Assembly: GCA_943789465.1 (NCBI GenBank)
Contig: CALSUF010000001.1
Span: 558,001 to 622,000, forward strand
From: an uncultured Flavobacteriaceae bacterium
GTDB taxonomy: Bacteria > Bacteroidota > Bacteroidia > Flavobacteriales > Flavobacteriaceae
Direction of reading: 5' to 3'
Length of the DNA stretch: 64,000 nt
Part shown: positions 42,839-52,881 of the stretch, piece after piece
Layout: the number at the start of each line of letters is the position of its first letter
Position numbering within the stretch: position 1 is the first letter of the stretch
Program-made: the position numbers and the translations under genes
The notes under the pieces: generated by a model
Told to the model about the DNA's origin: nothing
Database searches by the model: none
What the model saw: the letters and a program-made list of their open reading frames with translations, nothing else

Positions 42839-44287
42839 TTATCCAACTGAACCTTCAAGGCTTATTTCTAATAATTTTTGAGCTTCTACGGCAAATTCCA
42901 TAGGCAGTTTGTTAAGGACTTCTTTACTAAATCCATTCACAATTAATGCAATCGCTTTTTCAGTTTCAATCCCTCTTTGATTGCAATAAAATATTTGATC
43001 TTCCCCAATTTTACTTGTGGTCGCTTCATGCTCTATCTGAGCTGATTTATTTTTAGCTTCTATATACGGAAACGTGTGTGCACCACATTCATTTCCCATT
43101 AGTAAACTGTCACATTGAGAAAAGTTTCGAGCATTGTCTGCTCTAGAACTTATTTGAACTAAGCCTCTGTAACTATTTTGAGATTTTCCAGCAGAAATTC
43201 CCTTACTTATGATGGTCGATTTGGTGTTTTTACCCAAATGAATCATTTTGGTGCCTGTATCGGCTTGCTGAAAATTATTGGTGACAGCGATAGAGTAAAA
43301 CTCACCTACAGAGTTATCACCTTTGAGTATGCACGACGGATACTTCCATGTCACAGCACTCCCAGTTTCTACTTGAGTCCAAGAGATTTTAGCATCCTTT
43401 TCACAAATACCTCTTTTGGTTACAAAATTATAAACACCTCCAACCCCTTCAGAATTACCAGGGTACCAATTTTGAACGGTAGAGTATTTAATTTCAGCAG
43501 CATCCATTGCAATCAGTTCTACAACGGCAGCATGTAATTGATTTTCATCTCTACTTGGAGCTGTACACCCCTCGAGGTAACTTACGTAACTTCCTTCATC
43601 TGCAATTAGAAGGGTACGCTCAAATTGACCTGTTCCTCCTTGATTAATTCTAAAATAGGTAGAGAGTTCCATAGGGCATTTTACCCCTTTGGGAATGTAA
43701 CAAAAACTACCATCACTAAATACAGCACTATTTAAGGCTGCATAGTAATTGTCTGTTGTTGGAACCACGGTTCCAATATATTTTTTAACGAGTTCAGGAT
43801 GTTCTTTGATGGCCTCAGAAATACTCATAAAAATGATACCCTTTTCACTAAGCGTCTCTTTGAATGTAGTAGCAACGGATACAGAATCAACAACGATATC
43901 CATCGCAATGTTGTTCATTTTTTTTTGTTCATCGATTGAAATCCCTAGTTTTTTATACATCGCCAATAAGTCGGGATCTACATCATCTAAGGTTTTATTT
44001 GGGTCAACCGAGGTTGGTGCAGAGTAATAAGCAATCGCTTGAAAATCTGGTTTTTTATATGTTACATTGGCCCAGTCTGGCTCTTCCATAGCTTTCCAAA
44101 CTTTAAAAGCTTCTAAACGCCACTCGGTCATCCATTCTGGTTCTTCTTTCTTTTTTGAAATGGCTCTCACAATAGATTCGTCCAAACCAACAGGAAATGT
44201 TTCAGAATCTATATCTGTATAAAAACCATATTCATATTCTTTGGTTTTTAATTCTTCCCTTAAGTCATCTTCGGTGTACTTATTCAT
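42839..44287 (-). CDS. sufB: Fe-S assembly protein SufB
   Basis: Scaffold on which clusters are built. The 482-residue product has the N-terminal SufB region, [20 protein letters not shown], and the C-terminal block [20 protein letters not shown]; the conserved Cys in [17 protein letters not shown] is present. It is 18 bp after sufA. Confidence 0.96.
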   Translation of the reverse strand: MNKYTEDDLREELKTKEYEYGFYTDIDSETFPVGLDESIVRAISKKKEEPEWMTEWRLEAFKVWKAMEEPDWANVTYKKPDFQAIAYYSAPTSVDPNKTLDDVDPDLLAMYKKLGISIDEQKKMNNIAMDIVVDSVSVATTFKETLSEKGIIFMSISEAIKEHPELVKKYIGTVVPTTDNYYAALNSAVFSDGSFCYIPKGVKCPMELSTYFRINQGGTGQFERTLLIADEGSYVSYLEGCTAPSRDENQLHAAVVELIAMDAAEIKYSTVQNWYPGNSEGVGGVYNFVTKRGICEKDAKISWTQVETGSAVTWKYPSCILKGDNSVGEFYSIAVTNNFQQADTGTKMIHLGKNTKSTIISKGISAGKSQNSYRGLVQISSRADNARNFSQCDSLLMGNECGAHTFPYIEAKNKSAQIEHEATTSKIGEDQIFYCNQRGIETEKAIALIVNGFSKEVLNKLPMEFAVEAQKLLEISLEGSVG

Positions 44288-44305
44288 ACCACTAATAAAA
44301 TTATA

Positions 44306-44635
44306 TTATAAAGAAAAAGATTCTCCACACCCACAAGTACGATTTGCATTGGGGTTATTAAACACAAATCCAGCACCATTTAGACCGCCAGAATATTCTA
44401 GAGTTGTTCCAATGAGGTATAAAAAACTCTTTGTGTCAACTACGATTTTCACGCCGTTGTCTTCAAATAATTTATCGCCTTCAATTTGAGATTTATCAAA
44501 TTTTAAGTCATAAGATAGCCCAGAGCACCCCCCACTTTTAACCCCAACTCGGACAAAGTCATTGGTAGGGTCAAATCCGTCATCTTGCATTAATTGTAAG
44601 ACTTTACTTTTTGCTGTTTCAGATACTTTTATCAT
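44306..44635 (-). CDS. sufA: SufA/IscA-type Fe-S carrier
   Basis: A-type iron-sulfur carrier, 109 residues, with the three conserved cysteines in SGGCSGLSYDL and the C-terminal TCGCGESF. The start at 44635 (MIKVSETAKSKV) is chosen over the longer frame to 44710, which would run through the promoter. First gene of the main suf operon. Confidence 0.93.
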   Translation of the reverse strand: MIKVSETAKSKVLQLMQDDGFDPTNDFVRVGVKSGGCSGLSYDLKFDKSQIEGDKLFEDNGVKIVVDTKSFLYLIGTTLEYSGGLNGAGFVFNNPNANRTCGCGESFSL

Positions 44636-44667
44636 AATGCTTATGTAGATACTTTCTAAATAGAGCA

Positions 44668-44675
44668 CAAATATA
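44668..44675 (-). promoter_or_regulatory. -7 box of the suf operon
   Basis: TATATTTG on the minus strand, exact TAnnTTTG, 32 bp before the sufA start. No IscR/SufR-type operator is evident around it. Confidence 0.55.
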
Positions 44676-44740
44676 CAACATACAGAGTGGATTTCCATAC
44701 ATCCTAACATTATATTAATAGATGGGTTTATAGGATTTAC

Positions 44741-45817
44741 CTATGGGTTAGAAAAGTTCGGATTATTTATAAAATCTAGGTCTGATAAGCTTAAAAGAAA
44801 GGCCTTAAGATCGGCTTTTTCTTGAAGGCTGAGTTGCACGCCTCCTTGATCCACTTTTTTCATTAAGGGGTCAATGGTAGGAGAGTTTTGTAAACCTTCA
44901 CTGTAATGATTGATAACATCTTCGAGTGTTTCAAATCGGCCATCGTGCATATAAGGAGCCGAGAAAGCAAGGTTTCTTAAAGATGGAGATCTGAATTTCC
45001 CGTTGTCAGCGGGATCGCCAGTTATCTTCCCAAAACCAATGTCTGAAAATGAAGCATCTAAGCCGTTATTATGAAATTTATTATCGGTCCAAAGAGGGTT
45101 GTTGTCACTTCCGTGACAATGAAAACAATCGCCTTTTGATTCGTCCATAAAAATATTAAACCCATTTGTTTCTTCTGTTGTTAAGCTAGCAATGCCTAAG
45201 AGGTATTTGTCAAATTTTGAACTTGCCGAAATGAGTGTTCTCTCAAACTGAGCGATGGCTTTAGAAACCAATACGGAGTCAATAGTCTGCGTACCAAATG
45301 CAGCATTAAAAAGTTCAGGATATTGAGGGTGCTGTTGTAGTTTTTCAGTGACGGCTTCCCATGTGGTGTGCATTTCGATTGGGTTGGTGATAGGTTCAAA
45401 TGCTTGATTTTCAAGCCCAGACTCACGCCCATCCCAAAAGAATTTATTGTCATAATTCCATGCTAAATTAAAAAGAGGCATTGAGTTTCGGTTACCAAAC
45501 AAGCCGTCAATTCCATCGCTAAATCGAGTGTCATCAGTAAATGCGTTGGAAGTTTTGTGGCAATCAGCACAGGCTTGCGTATTGTTGTCGGATAAAATGG
45601 GATCAAAAAATAGTTTCTTTCCTAAACTGATGCCTTCTTCTGTTTGTGGATTATTTGATGGGATAACAGGGTCAAGGATAAGGTCTTGAAACAGTTGAGG
45701 AATTTGCAACGGACTTGGAGTAGGGGTGTTTACATAAGGTTCCACAGAATCATTGTTGCAGGATACAACACACAAAGCAAACATAAGCATAAAAAAACAA
45801 GATGTTTTAGAGGTCAT
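44741..45817 (-). CDS. Di-haem cytochrome-c peroxidase/MauG-family lipoprotein (MbnH-like)
   Basis: A 358-residue lipoprotein (lipobox ALCVVSC, then NNDSVEP) with two CxxCH haem sites, CADCH (near residue 82) and CFHCH (near 235), and the RSPSLRNLAFSAPYMHDGRFETLEDVINHY block of the family. Such enzymes reduce H2O2 or carry out post-translational oxidations; MbnH, a relative, oxidises a tryptophan of its partner MbnP. The MbnP-like gene is 5 bp upstream on the same strand, supporting that partnership. Confidence 0.9.
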   Translation of the reverse strand: MTSKTSCFFMLMFALCVVSCNNDSVEPYVNTPTPSPLQIPQLFQDLILDPVIPSNNPQTEEGISLGKKLFFDPILSDNNTQACADCHKTSNAFTDDTRFSDGIDGLFGNRNSMPLFNLAWNYDNKFFWDGRESGLENQAFEPITNPIEMHTTWEAVTEKLQQHPQYPELFNAAFGTQTIDSVLVSKAIAQFERTLISASSKFDKYLLGIASLTTEETNGFNIFMDESKGDCFHCHGSDNNPLWTDNKFHNNGLDASFSDIGFGKITGDPADNGKFRSPSLRNLAFSAPYMHDGRFETLEDVINHYSEGLQNSPTIDPLMKKVDQGGVQLSLQEKADLKAFLLSLSDLDFINNPNFSNP

Positions 45818-45822
45818 TTTTT

Positions 45823-46593
45823 TTAGTTAATATCTTTTAAAGTAAATACGTTTTGTCCATTTTCATACATCAAAATTTGTGCGGCAGAATTAGGCATTAG
45901 CATTTGATTGTATAGGTTAAGATCCCATGTGTTTGGATTTTTGAACCATTCTTCAACGTGCATTGCGACATTGATTTCTTCATTTGTTCCAACAGTAATA
46001 GTCCCTAGGTTAACCCTAAAGAAAGTGTCTTGTGGAAATGTTGGATTGGCGCCGGCATTGTCAGCCGCTCTGATGGCGTGGTAATTATACCCTTGTGTTT
46101 CATTGTTGGAGTTGATAAATTTTCCATCCAATTGCATGTAGTGATAACCACCACCTAGCATCATTGGAACATTCCATGATGCTGCATTCAGATCATTATA
46201 GGTGCCATCTGTGTTTTTTTCATTAATCAATCCAAATACAAAAGAGACATTACTGTAAATTCCTGTAGAAATTTCTTGACTTGGAGTGTAAGACAGGTTT
46301 GTTTGATTGGTGACATCCACTAAGTCGTAGCCTTCAAGTAAAATGGTTTGTCCATCCATTTTTGTGAATTCAATATCTGAAATTAAGTAGCGTAGGCGTT
46401 CAATACTCAGAAGTTCACCGTGAGCATTTGTGTAATTGAGCGTATTAAAATCAGAAGTTGTTATAGGTGTGTCATTCCAATAATGAGAAAATGCCATTGT
46501 TATGTTAGTAGATTCGACAGCGTCATCTGAATCTGAGTTACACCCAAATAAAATCACTAAGGAAAAAATTAATAAAGTATTGAGTAGTTTCAT
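45823..46593 (-). CDS. MbnP-family lipoprotein
   Basis: A 256-residue lipoprotein (VILFGC, then NSDSDD, an acidic surface-export-like tail). Core matches the MbnP family: SIERLRYLISDIEF, a long beta-sandwich and the WNVPMMLGGGYHYMQLDGKF block. In methanotrophs MbnP binds copper after a Trp is turned to kynurenine by MbnH. Several Trp and His residues are available here (HYWND, HAIRA, HVEEW), but which would be modified cannot be told. The next gene overlaps by 4 bp. Confidence 0.88.
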   Translation of the reverse strand: MKLLNTLLIFSLVILFGCNSDSDDAVESTNITMAFSHYWNDTPITTSDFNTLNYTNAHGELLSIERLRYLISDIEFTKMDGQTILLEGYDLVDVTNQTNLSYTPSQEISTGIYSNVSFVFGLINEKNTDGTYNDLNAASWNVPMMLGGGYHYMQLDGKFINSNNETQGYNYHAIRAADNAGANPTFPQDTFFRVNLGTITVGTNEEINVAMHVEEWFKNPNTWDLNLYNQMLMPNSAAQILMYENGQNVFTLKDIN

Positions 46594-47933
46594 TGTAATT
46601 TGAGTATTAACAGGTCTGTAAACCCTTTGTTTTCAAGAATATCTTCATTGGAGCTATTAGAATCTCCAACAGCTATAATTGTTTGGTCGTTGAGTTCAAC
46701 TACATCATAAAAAAAATCGACCTCACTGCCCCCAATGGTTTTTTGCCATTCTAAGTTACCACTGTTGTTGATTTTCATGACCCAAGCATCATTTTGACCT
46801 TTATTGTTGGTTAGGTTTCCGTCGGTACTTCGCGAGCTTCCTGAAATTAAAAACCCATTGTCTTGTGTTTTTGAAATGGCTCTTCCCACATCAAAACTAC
46901 TACCTCCTAAGGTTTTTTCCCAAAGTAGCGTCCCTTCAGGGTTTATTTTGACGACCCATAAATCAGCTGCACCATTGTTTTGAGAGATATCCAAATCATT
47001 ACTTCTAGTATCTCCTACGATTATATAGTTTCCATCTGCTGTATTACTTATGGCATGTGCTTCGTCAATTTCGCTGCCGCCAAACGATTTTTCCCAAACT
47101 AAATCACCATTGTTAGAGATTTTAATAACCCAAAAATCGTAAGAACCTTTATTGTTTGCAACGTCAACGTCATTGCTGTCTGAAGAGCCAATAACAATAT
47201 ATCCATCATCTTCAGTTTGAATGGCGTCGTAGGCCGTGTCCGTGAAGTTCCCACCATAATAGTTACTCCATTGTTTGATGCCGTTTGCATTTAATTTAAT
47301 CACCCAATAATCGCCTCCAGCATGCCGACTTGCAGCTGAGTTTCGATCTCCTTGTCCATTGGAAGCGGATACGTCTAATACGCCCGACAATAAGTAACCA
47401 TTGTCATTGGTTTGAATGATAGAATAAGGTGTGTCGCTCCCTGCAAACCCAAATGTATACTCCCACGATATAGAGCCGCTGCTGTCCAGTTTAGAAACCC
47501 AAAAATCATCAAAACCTGCATTTTCGGAAACTTCCAAGTCATTACTTTTACTTTTTCCAATAATTGCATAGCCACCATCGGAAGTTTGAATTAAGTCAGC
47601 ACCCCGGTCGTCATCACTTCCTCCGTATGTTTTTTGCCATTGTAATTGATTTGTTGAGTCATACTTTAGAACCCAATAATCATAAGATTCATTGGATTTA
47701 TTTGTAACATCGCCGTCCATACTTTGGGCGTGCCCTAAAATAGCATACCCTCCATCTGTTGTATTGACAACGGCTTGTGCACTTTCATTTTTTGAGCCTC
47801 CTAAAGTTTTTACATCATCAATCTCTATATCAGGTATTTGAGGTGTAGAATTGTCTTTGTCCTCAGAACAACTCACCAAAAAGAAAGTTATAAGAAACAC
47901 TCGAAATAAATGATGTAAAGATGATTTATACAT
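46590..47933 (-). CDS. Beta-propeller lipoprotein with DGGY repeats
   Basis: A 447-residue lipoprotein (FFLVSC, then SEDKDN) made of about seven repeats of roughly 55 residues, each with a form of TSDGGYAIIGKSKSND followed by DFWVSKLDSSGSISWEYTFGG, which is typical of a bladed beta-propeller. Exact ligand unknown. It is the second gene of a four-gene lipoprotein operon, 6 bp after the choice-of-anchor B gene and overlapping the MbnP gene. Confidence 0.82.
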   Translation of the reverse strand: MYKSSLHHLFRVFLITFFLVSCSEDKDNSTPQIPDIEIDDVKTLGGSKNESAQAVVNTTDGGYAILGHAQSMDGDVTNKSNESYDYWVLKYDSTNQLQWQKTYGGSDDDRGADLIQTSDGGYAIIGKSKSNDLEVSENAGFDDFWVSKLDSSGSISWEYTFGFAGSDTPYSIIQTNDNGYLLSGVLDVSASNGQGDRNSAASRHAGGDYWVIKLNANGIKQWSNYYGGNFTDTAYDAIQTEDDGYIVIGSSDSNDVDVANNKGSYDFWVIKISNNGDLVWEKSFGGSEIDEAHAISNTADGNYIIVGDTRSNDLDISQNNGAADLWVVKINPEGTLLWEKTLGGSSFDVGRAISKTQDNGFLISGSSRSTDGNLTNNKGQNDAWVMKINNSGNLEWQKTIGGSEVDFFYDVVELNDQTIIAVGDSNSSNEDILENKGFTDLLILKLQ

Positions 47934-47939
47934 AAAAAA

Positions 47940-49277
47940 TTATTCGCTTTTTCGGATGATAAATAAACCACTCTCGATATCGCTTATTACAATGTTTCCA
48001 CTTGTGAAAAAGGGATACACATTCCATACACCGTTAAATGCAGCGTTATCATTATCGGGGTAGGTGTCAAAGAAACCAATTTCAGTTAAAGAGTTACTTC
48101 CAATTTGAGATAAATCGAGGACTCGAACTCCAGCCCTGTAATTGGCTAAAAAGTAATCATTACCATTGGGGTAGCCGTTATGATCAATGGCAGCAGTAGG
48201 GCCTAAATACTCAAAGTCATATAGTGGGTTGTCTAGATCCGATAAGTCAAATACTAAAGTTCGGGTATTGTTTCCAAAATCTCTTTCATCGAGCTCGTCT
48301 CCTACAATAAAATAGTTTAAATCTTCTGTAAACCATCCTTGGTGGGTATATCGAACATTTGAATAGGTAATGGTTGATAAAATTGTAGGGTTTGTTTTGT
48401 CTGAAACATCAGCAATTACAATTTCATTTTCGTTACTACCTACTAATATTTCTTTTCCTGTATGATCGCTGCCTGGCCCAGTGTAGGTAATTACTTGTAC
48501 ATCGTGTGAATAGCCTCCAGCAGCAAACCCCCCTTCTGAAACAGGTGAGGTTGGGTTTTGTATGTTTATAAATAAAGCGCCTCCAGAAAAAGGGCCGCTA
48601 CGATTGGTGCCTACAACATATGCATATCCAGAGGTTTCATTGATGAAAATATTATGAGCACTCCCAAATTCTGTAAAATGGGTATCTGCAGTGAAGGTTT
48701 CTGGTGTATTTGAAACAGATCGTAAGCGAGTCAAGTCAAAAACCTGCATACCGTGGCCATTAGCTTCACTCACAATAAAGGCATGATTTTGATACACCTT
48801 TATGTCTCTCCACGAACTGTTTACGGTGGCTGTTGGAAGAATTCCCACAAGAACAGGCGCCACAGGAATACTAATGTCAACAAAAGCTGCATGAGAGTTG
48901 AGTCCTACTAGAGCATATTCTTTATTGGTTGTTGGGTCGGTCCAGCCCCATGAATCATTTCCAGAAAGACTGCCTCCTCCAGTCCCTGGGGTCAAATCAT
49001 CTAAAGACATATAACTTATAAGGTCATATCCGTTGCAAGGGTATATATCTGCCAATCCATTATCGCAAGCCGCTAATAAATCACAAACATCGCCAATACC
49101 ATCGCCATCAGAATCTTCCTGGTCTTGGTTGGCAATTTCAGGACAATTATCAATAGAATTTACAAGACCATCACCATCGCTGTCTGTTGATACAGCACCC
49201 GTGGGTTCCTTACTACAAGATGTAGTAAGGACAATACATATTAAAATGTATAACGATTTTAAAAAAGTAGTCTTCAT
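47940..49277 (-). CDS. Choice-of-anchor B lipoprotein with thrombospondin type 3 repeat
   Basis: A 445-residue lipoprotein (CIVLTTSC, then SKEP) with a short calcium-binding TSP3 stretch ([27 protein letters not shown], about residues 30-66) and a propeller-like body of the choice-of-anchor B family ([56 protein letters not shown]). First gene of the operon. Surface attachment is likely, substrate unknown. Confidence 0.87.
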   Translation of the reverse strand: MKTTFLKSLYILICIVLTTSCSKEPTGAVSTDSDGDGLVNSIDNCPEIANQDQEDSDGDGIGDVCDLLAACDNGLADIYPCNGYDLISYMSLDDLTPGTGGGSLSGNDSWGWTDPTTNKEYALVGLNSHAAFVDISIPVAPVLVGILPTATVNSSWRDIKVYQNHAFIVSEANGHGMQVFDLTRLRSVSNTPETFTADTHFTEFGSAHNIFINETSGYAYVVGTNRSGPFSGGALFINIQNPTSPVSEGGFAAGGYSHDVQVITYTGPGSDHTGKEILVGSNENEIVIADVSDKTNPTILSTITYSNVRYTHQGWFTEDLNYFIVGDELDERDFGNNTRTLVFDLSDLDNPLYDFEYLGPTAAIDHNGYPNGNDYFLANYRAGVRVLDLSQIGSNSLTEIGFFDTYPDNDNAAFNGVWNVYPFFTSGNIVISDIESGLFIIRKSE

Positions 49278-49390
49278 AATACTGGGTTTAGGGATGTCAT
49301 CAAAACGTAAGTTACATCAAAAAAATTATATATAAATGAGAATCAGTCGAATTATGTGTCATTTGTGTAAGAAATTTACCAAAAGCGTCT

Positions 49391-49398
49391 TATTTTTG
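49391..49398 (+). promoter_or_regulatory. -7 box for thiL
   Basis: TATTTTTG, exact TAnnTTTG, ending 4 bp before the thiL ATG at 49403. Predicts a leaderless or nearly leaderless mRNA. Confidence 0.5.
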
Positions 49399-49402
49399 CA
49401 GC

Positions 49403-50464
49403 ATGATAGAAGATAAAAACCAAGAACACACACCTCTAAGTCGTTTAGGTGAATTTGGATTAATTGAACATTTAACCAGCCAATTTACCGACAAAAACAG
49501 TTCGACTGTTAAAGGGATTGGAGATGATGCTGCGGTATTAGATTTCAAAGATAAATTGGTAGTACTTACAACCGATTTATTGGTGGAGGGTGTTCATTTC
49601 GATTTAAGTTATATGCCCTTAAAACATTTGGGGTATAAAGCAGTAATGGTGAACCTCTCGGATGTGTATGCGATGAATGCAACTGCCACACAGATCACTG
49701 TTTCTGTTGCGGTTTCCAATCGATTTTCTTTGGAGGCCCTCGATGCATTGTATGAAGGTATCCATAAAGCCGCTGAGGTTTATGGTGTTGATGTAGTTGG
49801 TGGCGACACGACTTCTTCTACAACTGGCCTGATGATTTCAGTAACCGCTCTTGGTGAGGTAGATTTAGACACAGTAGTCAAACGAAGTGGTGCGCAACCA
49901 AACGACTTACTAGTTGTTAGTGGCGATCTTGGGGGAGCATATTTAGGACTTCAGGTTTTGGAACGTGAAAAAGAAGTTTTCAAAGTAAACCCTAACAATC
50001 AGCCCGATTTGGATGGGTATGCCTATATTATTGAGCGTCAGTTGAAACCTGAAGCACGAAAGGACATCGTAAAGCTTCTTAAAGATCTGGAGGTTGTGCC
50101 AACTTCAATGATTGATATTAGCGATGGTTTGTCTTCTGAAATTATTCATTTATGCAAGCAAAGTGCTGTCGGTTGTGATTTGTATGAAGATAAAATTCCT
50201 TTAGATCCACAGGTCATTTCAACATGTGAAGAGTTCAATATGGACAGTACTACAGTTGCATTGAATGGAGGAGAGGATTACGAACTCCTTATGACCATTT
50301 CTCAAGAAGATTTTCCTAAGATCAAGGCCAATCCAAATCTAACGGTTATTGGATATATGACCGATCCTAGTGTAGGAATGAATTTGGTTACCCGTGGTGA
50401 AACCAAAATCCCGATTACTGCTCAAGGCTGGAACTCTCTGGGTTCAGATTCTGATGATCAGTGA
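49403..50464 (+). CDS. thiL: Thiamine-monophosphate kinase
   Basis: Phosphorylates thiamine monophosphate to the cofactor TPP. The 353 residues have the ATP/Mg block GIGDDAAVLDF, TTDLLVEGVHFDL, VVGGDTTSS, the C-terminal DISDGLSSEI and NGGEDYELL, all diagnostic of ThiL. Single gene, convergent with gldD with 4 bp between them. Confidence 0.96.
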   Translation: MIEDKNQEHTPLSRLGEFGLIEHLTSQFTDKNSSTVKGIGDDAAVLDFKDKLVVLTTDLLVEGVHFDLSYMPLKHLGYKAVMVNLSDVYAMNATATQITVSVAVSNRFSLEALDALYEGIHKAAEVYGVDVVGGDTTSSTTGLMISVTALGEVDLDTVVKRSGAQPNDLLVVSGDLGGAYLGLQVLEREKEVFKVNPNNQPDLDGYAYIIERQLKPEARKDIVKLLKDLEVVPTSMIDISDGLSSEIIHLCKQSAVGCDLYEDKIPLDPQVISTCEEFNMDSTTVALNGGEDYELLMTISQEDFPKIKANPNLTVIGYMTDPSVGMNLVTRGETKIPITAQGWNSLGSDSDDQ

Positions 50465-50468
50465 TGGG

Positions 50469-51029
50469 TTATTTCCAGCGTAAACTTTCTATAAAATGCA
50501 TCAAATCTTTTTGTATATAATTGATAGCAGGTAAAATAGAGTCGTAATTGGGTTTGGACTCAAAATAAAGTGCTCCCGATAAAAAATGTTGTGTACTGTC
50601 GGTTAAGTAAAATTGGGATTGTGACGCCACATTTCCTTTAAGGTCATAAAACATGCCGTACAAGTTTTGTTGTGCATTTTCATACATACGTTCTGATACT
50701 TCGTCTGCAACTTGAAAGTGTTTTTGGGTCATAGCTCGTGCGTCTAAAATATATTTTTTAACGTTTTTATTTACTTTTTTATAGTTGATATAGACAGAGG
50801 CTTTTAGTGAGGGGTAGCGAAGAACAATTCCATCAAACGTATTGTTATTTTTAAAAATATTGAGCTGAGCAAGCTTATTTTTTTCAAACTCAAAAGGAAG
50901 GTCTAGTTGACTTTTAAGATAGGTCGCTTTTGGATAATCCAGACTTAAAAAGGCTTTTGGTTTTGGCACATGAATTTCGTCACAAGAAAAACAGATAAAT
51001 ACACAAAAAATAAAAGCGAGAGATTTCAT
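50469..51029 (-). CDS. gldD: Gliding motility lipoprotein GldD
   Basis: A 186-residue lipoprotein (FCVFICFSC) required for gliding in Flavobacterium. Matches GldD in length, in the VPKPKAFLSLDYPKATY opening and in its place directly after gldE (one-base overlap). GldD and GldE act together; their molecular role in the gliding/T9SS machinery is unclear. Confidence 0.93.
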   Translation of the reverse strand: MKSLAFIFCVFICFSCDEIHVPKPKAFLSLDYPKATYLKSQLDLPFEFEKNKLAQLNIFKNNNTFDGIVLRYPSLKASVYINYKKVNKNVKKYILDARAMTQKHFQVADEVSERMYENAQQNLYGMFYDLKGNVASQSQFYLTDSTQHFLSGALYFESKPNYDSILPAINYIQKDLMHFIESLRWK

Positions 51030-52351
51030 TATTTTTTAAGAGTTACTTTGAGTTGTTTGATGCGTTTGTTGTCCAGTGCTTCTACAGTAAATATATAGGT
51101 TTTAAATGCAATTTTGCTATTTACTTTTGGAAAGCTTTTGGAGATCTCAAGAACAAATCCTGCTAGAGTTTCTGCTTCTCCTTTCTCATCTTCAAAAACA
51201 GATTCATCCTCTAATTTGATAATTCTATAAAAATCTTTAAGGGTTGTTTTACCTTCAAAAACATAATTATGAGCATCAATTTTTGAGTAAATTAAATCAT
51301 CATCGTCAAATTCATCACTTATATCTCCTACAATTTCTTCAATAATATCTTCTAAAGATACCACTCCAGAAGTCCCGCCATATTCGTCGACTACAATAGC
51401 CAAATGAATTTTTTTCTCCTGAAACTCTACCATTAAATCGTCTAGCTTTTTGTTTTCGGGTACAAAAAAGGGCTCTCTTATTAGAGCAGTCCAGTCAAAT
51501 TGTTTTTTATGAAGGTGAGGCAATAAGTCTTTGACATATAATATACCTACAACCGCATCAATACTTTCATTATATACAGGAATGCGAGAGTATCCATTTT
51601 TTACAATTTCAGGAATAATTTTTATAAATTCAACAGATTGATCTAAGGCAAAGATATCAATACGAGGACGCATTACTTGTTTCGTGTCGGTATTTCCAAA
51701 CGATACAATACCCTGAAGAATTTTTTGTTCTTGTTGGGTGGTATCATCTTCACTGGCCAGTTCTAATGCTTGAGATAAATAATCAACATTAAGATTCGAT
51801 TTTTGACGCCCTAGCTTTTTATGGATTCCTAAAGTTACATTTTGCATAGGAATACTAATGGGTGAAATGACAATATCCAGAACCCTTAAAGGATAGGCCA
51901 TGAATTTTGAAAATTTTAAATTATTTCTGTTGGCGTACACTTTAGGTAAAATTTCTCCAATTAGTAAAATCAAGAAAGTTATCAGAACAACTTCAATAAA
52001 AAATACAAGGTCAATTATGAAAAACCCTAAATTTAGTTCTGAATTTACATTGCTGAATAATGTTTCACTTATAGAGGCAAACAATATGACAATGGCTATG
52101 TTTATAAAGTTATTGGCAACTAATATGGATGCTAATAGTTTTTTTGGTTGTTTTAATAGCTCGATAATAATCTCAAAAGATTTTGATTTACTGTCTTTCG
52201 CTTCATCTAAATCTTTTTGTGTTAGCGAAAAAAGCGCGACTTCTGCACCCGATATTAGTGCGGAGCAAACCAAAAGTACTAACAACCCAATAGTTCCAGC
52301 AATTAATGTGCTATCAAAAAAAGGGGTTAAACTAGAGGGTTCAGGGTCCAA
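51029..52351 (-). CDS. gldE: Gliding motility-associated protein GldE
   Basis: A 440-residue membrane protein of the CorC/HlyC family: a DUF21/CNNM membrane domain with about four helices (residues 15-180), paired CBS domains (MRPRIDIFALDQ; VDEYGGTSGVVSLEDIIEEIVG) and a C-terminal CorC/HlyC domain. Adjacent to gldD and ssb in the conserved mutY-ssb-gldE-gldD order. Confidence 0.94.
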   Translation of the reverse strand: MDPEPSSLTPFFDSTLIAGTIGLLVLLVCSALISGAEVALFSLTQKDLDEAKDSKSKSFEIIIELLKQPKKLLASILVANNFINIAIVILFASISETLFSNVNSELNLGFFIIDLVFFIEVVLITFLILLIGEILPKVYANRNNLKFSKFMAYPLRVLDIVISPISIPMQNVTLGIHKKLGRQKSNLNVDYLSQALELASEDDTTQQEQKILQGIVSFGNTDTKQVMRPRIDIFALDQSVEFIKIIPEIVKNGYSRIPVYNESIDAVVGILYVKDLLPHLHKKQFDWTALIREPFFVPENKKLDDLMVEFQEKKIHLAIVVDEYGGTSGVVSLEDIIEEIVGDISDEFDDDDLIYSKIDAHNYVFEGKTTLKDFYRIIKLEDESVFEDEKGEAETLAGFVLEISKSFPKVNSKIAFKTYIFTVEALDNKRIKQLKVTLKK

Positions 52352-52373
52352 TTATAGTGTGTTTATAGACTTG

Positions 52374-52805
52374 TTAAAATGGTAAATCGTTAGGTTCTTC
52401 GTTGTTGTCTTGAGGTTTCGCAGCAATTGCTTGTGGTGTTTGATTTGCTGGGGCAGATGAATTTTCTCCTTTGGCTGTCAAAAATGTAAAATCAACACAT
52501 TGAATCTCGGTAGAATATCTGTCTGCTCCTTTGTCGTCCTGCCATTTTCGTGTTTTTAAGCGCCCTTCAATGTAGACTTTATCTCCTTTATTGAGGTATT
52601 TCTCACAAATCTCGGCTGCTTTGTTTCGGACTACAATATTGTGCCACTCTGTATTCGTGACTTTTTCATTCGTTTGCTTGTTTGTGTAGGTTTCATTGGT
52701 GGCTAACGGAAAACGCCCTACACAATTTTTATCATCAAAATAATGCATTTTAACGGCATCTCCAAGATGGCCAATAAGCATTACTTTATTTAAAGTTCCT
52801 GACAT
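52374..52805 (-). CDS. ssb: Single-stranded DNA-binding protein
   Basis: A 143-residue OB-fold protein that coats ssDNA. MSGTLNKVMLIGHLGD at the chosen start (52805) is the classic SSB opening; a longer frame to 52862 adds an unlike, low-complexity start. The acidic C-terminal tail EEPNDLPF, which binds partner proteins, is complete. 22 bp before gldE, 76 bp after mutY. Confidence 0.95.
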   Translation of the reverse strand: MSGTLNKVMLIGHLGDAVKMHYFDDKNCVGRFPLATNETYTNKQTNEKVTNTEWHNIVVRNKAAEICEKYLNKGDKVYIEGRLKTRKWQDDKGADRYSTEIQCVDFTFLTAKGENSSAPANQTPQAIAAKPQDNNEEPNDLPF

Positions 52806-52881
52806 AATTGATGGTATTTGATTGCATAAATTTGTAACACAATTAAGATATAAAGATATCAAAAAATGTAAAAACGGATGC

